From positions 1-18,851 of the forward strand of contig NZ_QFPF01000046.1 in NCBI RefSeq assembly GCF_003248605.1: a stretch of 18,851 bases of DNA. The letters are read 5' to 3'. The DNA is from Microbacterium sp. (lineage in GTDB: Bacteria > Actinomycetota > Actinomycetes > Actinomycetales > Microbacteriaceae). A model generated the notes under the pieces. The model saw only the letters and a list, made by a program, of their open reading frames with translations, made no database searches and had not been told where the DNA came from. The position numbers and the translations under genes are program-made. This document shows positions 15,420-18,851 of this stretch, piece by piece (positions within the stretch are counted from its first letter, which is position 1; every line of letters begins with the position of its first letter).

Positions 15420-15443
15420 TTTCCGTCGGACTCTTGACGGAAA
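15420..15443. promoter_or_regulatory. Inverted repeat (candidate operator) ahead of the GH43 gene
   Basis: TTTCCGTC-N8-GACGGAAA is a perfect 8-bp inverted repeat whose right arm overlaps a TTGACG -35 candidate. A stretch beginning AAAAA (15411) recurs imperfectly 30 bases later (15441). The area is clearly more AT-rich than the rest of the window. It suits a repressor site for a sugar-responsive regulator, or less likely the terminator of the DUF779 gene. Confidence 0.45.
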
Positions 15444-15462
15444 AATCCCTTCTCCCTTTGAT
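15435..15462 (+). promoter_or_regulatory. Candidate sigma-70-type promoter for the GH43 gene
   Basis: TTGACG (15435-15440) and TTTGAT (15457-15462) are separated by 16 bases. This is the best -35/-10 pair I see in the window. It would give a leader of about 145 bases before the ATG at 15616. The leader contains one hairpin (15545-15567) and otherwise nothing I recognise. Confidence 0.45.
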
Positions 15463-15544
15463 GGAACGAACGACGCGCCGGCCACTCTCGGATGATCGGA
15501 AGCGTCGATGCAGGACGGGCGCATCGGGCGCTCGTCGCTGTTCG

Positions 15545-15567
15545 CGACGCATGCCCCGCATGTGTCG
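15545..15567 (+). repeat. Hairpin in the putative GH43 leader
   Basis: CGACGCATG pairs with CATGTGTCG over a five-base loop, with one G-U pair in nine. It lies 49 bases before the start codon. A role in mRNA folding or translation is possible but unsupported. Confidence 0.35.
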
Positions 15568-15615
15568 TCGTCGTGCGTGCGCGCGACGCTTCGATGGAGA
15601 AGGAGACGCACTTCG

Positions 15616-18600
15616 ATGCGATGGAGATCCGTTCGTCCCCCGATGATCGCCGCATTGGCGGCGGCATTGCTGATCGGTTCGAGCCTGCCCGCGGCGGCCG
15701 CCCCACCGCCTGCGACACCGGCGCCACCCGAGCCCCCGGCGAGCGCCGGCTCGACCTACACCAACCCCGTCAGCGCGGGCACGGTCGACACATTTCCCGA
15801 CCCGGCCGTGATCCGCGGCAAAGACGGGTCGTGGTACGCGTACGGGACGACGAACCCGATCTTCCAGTCCCAGGGTGAGACCGGCGAGCACATCCTGCCC
15901 GTCCTCCGCTCCGACGACATGGTGTCGTGGGACTACGCGGGCGATGTCTACCCCGCCGACGCCGCCCTACCGGGGTACTGGGCAGCGAACACGCGCCCGT
16001 GGGCACCCGACATCCGGTACATCGACGGCCTCTACCACCTCACCTACTCCCTCTCCAACGGAGGCGTGGCACTGCTGACGGCGCAGACGCCCGTCGGGCC
16101 GTGGACCGATCGCGGTCTGCTCGTGGGCGGCGCTCCCGTCGCGGGGTGCCCCACGGGAAACATCGATCAGGCGATGTTCACCGACACCGACGGCACCCAC
16201 TACTTCTACTGGGGTAGTTATGACGTCATCTGCGTGTCGAAGATGAATGCCGACGCCACCGCGCTCGAGGGCGAGGTCACCCAGATCGCCCAGGGCAGGC
16301 GTATGGAGGGCGGCTTCGTGGTGCGCCGCGACGGCTACTACTACCTGATGTACTCCGACGCGGGATGCTGCGACGGAGCCTTCAGTGGCTACACGGTCAA
16401 GGTCGGGCGCGGCGACAGCCCGACCGGACCCTTCGTCGACGACGAGGGCATCGATCTCATGGCGCTCTCGTCGAAGGCCGGCTTCGTGCTCACCTCGAAC
16501 GGCAACGGATTCGCCGGTCCCGGCCACAACGCGATCCAGACCGACCTGTCGGGACAGGACTGGCTCGTCTACCACGCGATCCCCACCGACGACCCGGACT
16601 TCGCACCGGTCGACACCCGCAACGGCCGGCTCACGCTCTCCAAGCGCCCGCTCATGATCGACAGGCTCGATTGGATCGACGGTTGGCCCGTCGTCCGCGC
16701 CGGCGCCGGTCCCTCGAACGGTGCGGAGCCCGCCCCGGTGACCTCGGGTCAGGTCGGCACGTCGTTCGCCGACGGGCTGGACGGCTGGAAACGCTCGGGT
16801 CAGGTCGAGCTGGCGGATGACGTGGACGCCGGCGCCCACGCGCGCCTCGCCGAAGCGACGGGCACCAGGCCCGGAGGTCCGGGCAAGCCCGGCAAGACAG
16901 CATCCACCTCGCTCTCGAGCACGACCCAGGTCCGCGGCGACCAGCGCGTGCAGGCCGACCTGCGTCTCGCCGCGGGCGACTCCGGAGCCGTCGGGCTCGT
17001 GGCCGGCGAACGGGGGGTCAACGGCGTGACGGCGTGGATTGATCGCGCCGCCGGAGAGCTGCGGCTCGAGGCGGTGCACGGCAGCCGTGTGACGGAGGGA
17101 TCGGCACCGCTGCCCGCCGGATTCTCGTACGAGACCTGGCACACCGTCGTCATCGAGTGGCGCGGCGACCGGCTTCACGCCGAAGTGTCGGCAGACAACC
17201 TGCGCGATGCGCTGGCCGAGGTCTCTCTCGACGTGCCGAAGCAGGTGACGTCGCACGGCACCGTGGGTGCGGTCGCCGTGGGTTCTGCCGCCGACGCCGA
17301 CAACATCAGCGTCGCCGCCCTGCACCAACCGGTGACCGAGCGGGTCGCCGATCCGCAGCCGGGCGGGCTCCTCGAGGACTACTCGGACGAGTTCGACGTG
17401 CAGGGAGCGCCCGAGGCGGGCGACGACGCGTGGAGCTGGGTGCGCCGCCCCGCGTCGGCACCCGCTGTCACGGACGGGTCGCTCGTGTGGCCCACCCAGG
17501 GATCGGAACTGCATCTCGCGAACAACACCGCCCCGGTGCTGCTGCGCGACGCTCCGAGGGAGGACTTCATCGTCGAGACGAAGCTCACCTTCGATGCGAC
17601 CCGCGCGGCGCAGCAGGCGGGCATCGTGCTCTACGAGACCGATGACCGATACCTCAAGCTCATGCACTCGGTGCTGCCCCTCAATCGCAAGGGGGAGTTC
17701 TTGCACAAGACGGAGTTCGGAAAGGAGATGGAGCGACCCACGACGACACCGCCCACCGCGGTCGCGAACGGTCCGATGTTCGGGGCGGCGCCCGCCGAGA
17801 CGACATGGCTGCGGCTGTACGCGCAGCTCGACGCCGACAACGGCGAGTGGGACGTAAGGATGGCCTCCAGCACCGATGGTGAGAACTGGCAGTGGGGTGG
17901 CGTGTGGTCGATGGCCACACGGGGTGACCTGCGTATCGGCCTGGTGTCGATGAACGCCGCGGGAGCGACGGCGGAGTTCGACTACGTGCGCACCTACGCC
18001 ATGGGAGGGGATGCGCGCGCATTCCCGGCCAGCTGGCCGATCCCGATGTCGTACGGCGCGGCGGACGGGCGCAGCGAATTGATGCCCCGCGACGACAACT
18101 CGATGCTCCTGGATCTCGAACTGCGTCCGCAGGACGAGGAGCTCGGTCGGGTGTGGATGCGCGACACCTACGTCAACACCTTCGAGGTCGAGGGCGAGAC
18201 CCTCTACGTCGCGACGGGCACGACGCGGGCCGAAGGGCTCGACAAGGCGGCCCCGTGGAACGACGGCATCTACGTGTGGATCGCGCGATCGCTGGAGGGA
18301 CCGTGGGACCTCGTGGACACGACGGGCCTCCGTCCCGATCAGCCCAAGGGCAAAGTCTGGTCGCCGGAGTTCATCGGGGAGAACACCCCGGGGCGCACCG
18401 TCGTGACCGACTGGCAGGCCTACAAGAATCCCGACGATCCGGCCACGAAGGCGGGTAACGCGTGGGCTCCCGAGCTGCACTACATCGACGGGACCTGGTA
18501 CCTCGTCGCCTGCATGGGAGACCAGAGCACCCTCACGGGGTCGTTCATCCTGGCCAGCGAAGGCGGACCCGAAGGGCCCTATCGCAACATCGAGGCGAAC

Positions 18601-18851
18601 ATCGATCATCCGCTGGGTGAGCCCGTGCGCGCGGCGAACCCGCAGTACTACCACATCGACGGCGGGCTCTTCGATGACGGCGACAAGACCTATCTGGTGC
18701 TGCACAACGACCTCTACTCGGAGATGACTCCGGATATGGAGAACCTCGTCACGCCGACGGATCTGCCGACCTTCACGCAGCGCAAGTACGCGCCCGAGCC
18801 CTATCTCGAGGGGGCGACGGTGACCAAGGTGGGCGAGAAGTACTACCTGAT
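15616..18851 (+). CDS. Secreted two-catalytic-domain GH43-type glycoside hydrolase (partial)
   Basis: The reading frame runs from ATG 15616 to the window edge without a stop (at least 1078 residues). A signal peptide is clear: Arg-rich start, hydrophobic core (MIAALAAALLIGSSL), then AAAAP and a Pro/Ala linker to about residue 50. Propeller 1 (about 55-355) has the GH43 triad: base Asp62 (FPDPAV), modulator Asp184 (NIDQAMF), acid Glu231 (RRMEGGFVVRRDGYYYL). Two beta-sandwich regions follow: about 376-568 (LamG-like) and 588-795 (GH43 C2/DUF1349-like). A second propeller begins near 816, with Asp850 (WMRDTYVN), Asp1015 (YHIDGGLF) and Glu1065 (YLEGATVTK). Both catalytic units therefore appear complete. 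Arabinan, arabinoxylan or xylo-oligosaccharide substrates are likely. AAGGAG at 15600-15605 supports the start. The C-terminus is missing. Confidence 0.88.
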   Translation, partial: MRWRSVRPPMIAALAAALLIGSSLPAAAAPPPATPAPPEPPASAGSTYTNPVSAGTVDTFPDPAVIRGKDGSWYAYGTTNPIFQSQGETGEHILPVLRSDDMVSWDYAGDVYPADAALPGYWAANTRPWAPDIRYIDGLYHLTYSLSNGGVALLTAQTPVGPWTDRGLLVGGAPVAGCPTGNIDQAMFTDTDGTHYFYWGSYDVICVSKMNADATALEGEVTQIAQGRRMEGGFVVRRDGYYYLMYSDAGCCDGAFSGYTVKVGRGDSPTGPFVDDEGIDLMALSSKAGFVLTSNGNGFAGPGHNAIQTDLSGQDWLVYHAIPTDDPDFAPVDTRNGRLTLSKRPLMIDRLDWIDGWPVVRAGAGPSNGAEPAPVTSGQVGTSFADGLDGWKRSGQVELADDVDAGAHARLAEATGTRPGGPGKPGKTASTSLSSTTQVRGDQRVQADLRLAAGDSGAVGLVAGERGVNGVTAWIDRAAGELRLEAVHGSRVTEGSAPLPAGFSYETWHTVVIEWRGDRLHAEVSADNLRDALAEVSLDVPKQVTSHGTVGAVAVGSAADADNISVAALHQPVTERVADPQPGGLLEDYSDEFDVQGAPEAGDDAWSWVRRPASAPAVTDGSLVWPTQGSELHLANNTAPVLLRDAPREDFIVETKLTFDATRAAQQAGIVLYETDDRYLKLMHSVLPLNRKGEFLHKTEFGKEMERPTTTPPTAVANGPMFGAAPAETTWLRLYAQLDADNGEWDVRMASSTDGENWQWGGVWSMATRGDLRIGLVSMNAAGATAEFDYVRTYAMGGDARAFPASWPIPMSYGAADGRSELMPRDDNSMLLDLELRPQDEELGRVWMRDTYVNTFEVEGETLYVATGTTRAEGLDKAAPWNDGIYVWIARSLEGPWDLVDTTGLRPDQPKGKVWSPEFIGENTPGRTVVTDWQAYKNPDDPATKAGNAWAPELHYIDGTWYLVACMGDQSTLTGSFILASEGGPEGPYRNIEANIDHPLGEPVRAANPQYYHIDGGLFDDGDKTYLVLHNDLYSEMTPDMENLVTPTDLPTFTQRKYAPEPYLEGATVTKVGEKYYL

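Noticed and set aside
15967..18705. Antisense open frame of 912 codons on the minus strand opposite the GH43 gene
   Set aside because: It is a by-product of high GC codon use. The sense frame has a signal peptide, GH43 motifs and a ribosome site, while the antisense product is Arg/Val/Gly-rich with no recognisable domain.
1..18851. tRNA, rRNA, CRISPR array, insertion sequence or prophage
   Set aside because: No cloverleaf, rRNA-like block, regularly spaced repeats, transposase or integrase motifs were seen on either strand.

Overview
The window is high-GC actinobacterial chromosome (roughly 70% GC by eye, strong G/C bias at third codon positions, many GTG/TTG starts). Gene content and order point to Microbacteriaceae, probably Microbacterium or a close relative; this is inferred from protein character and synteny, not from a search. 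It begins close to the replication origin. A parS site lies at the first bases, followed by parA and parB, and then the block that flanks the origin in many actinobacteria: trxA, trxB, murJ, a DUF6049 membrane protein and pcnA. In Mycobacterium tuberculosis the same families run from Rv3907c (pcnA) to gidB.

Layout. 1-1982 (+): parS, a 23-codon micro-ORF, parA and parB. 2004-2045: a perfect hairpin shared by parB and the converging trx genes. 2062-7434 (-): DUF6049 gene, murJ, trxB and trxA, all on the minus strand, with a sigma-R/SigH-type (disulfide stress) promoter just before trxB. 7549-10541 (+): a class I methyltransferase with NPPF motif, then the CCA tRNA nucleotidyltransferase. 10631-10698: a nested double inverted repeat between converging genes. 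10725-11759 (-): zinc alcohol dehydrogenase. 11921-13246 (+): AcoR-like GAF regulator. 13393-15392 (+): aldehyde dehydrogenase and a DUF779 protein. 15616 to the window end (+): a secreted protein of at least 1078 residues with two GH43-type catalytic propellers around two beta-sandwich domains. It has no stop codon before the window edge.

How the genes work together. The left half is housekeeping: chromosome partition, thiol redox, peptidoglycan lipid II export and tRNA 3'-end repair. The middle is a compact alcohol-to-aldehyde-to-acid module (alcohol dehydrogenase, regulator, aldehyde dehydrogenase, DUF779) that looks like short-chain alcohol or ethanol oxidation under its own sensor. The right end is the start of a plant-polysaccharide (arabinan/xylan-type) degradation function with its own candidate promoter and operator. 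No tRNA, rRNA, CRISPR array, transposase or phage gene was seen. No gene-free stretch exceeds 300 bases; the longest are 10542-10724, 11760-11920 and 15393-15615, each described below.

The most useful observations are: the exact parS overlapping a micro-ORF start; the sigma-R-type promoter of trxBA; loss or relocation of cwlM, sigM and mutT4 relative to the mycobacterial arrangement; the nested palindrome at 10631-10698; the GAF regulator with a SARP-like output end; and the two-catalytic-domain GH43 protein. I found no convincing wholly new system.
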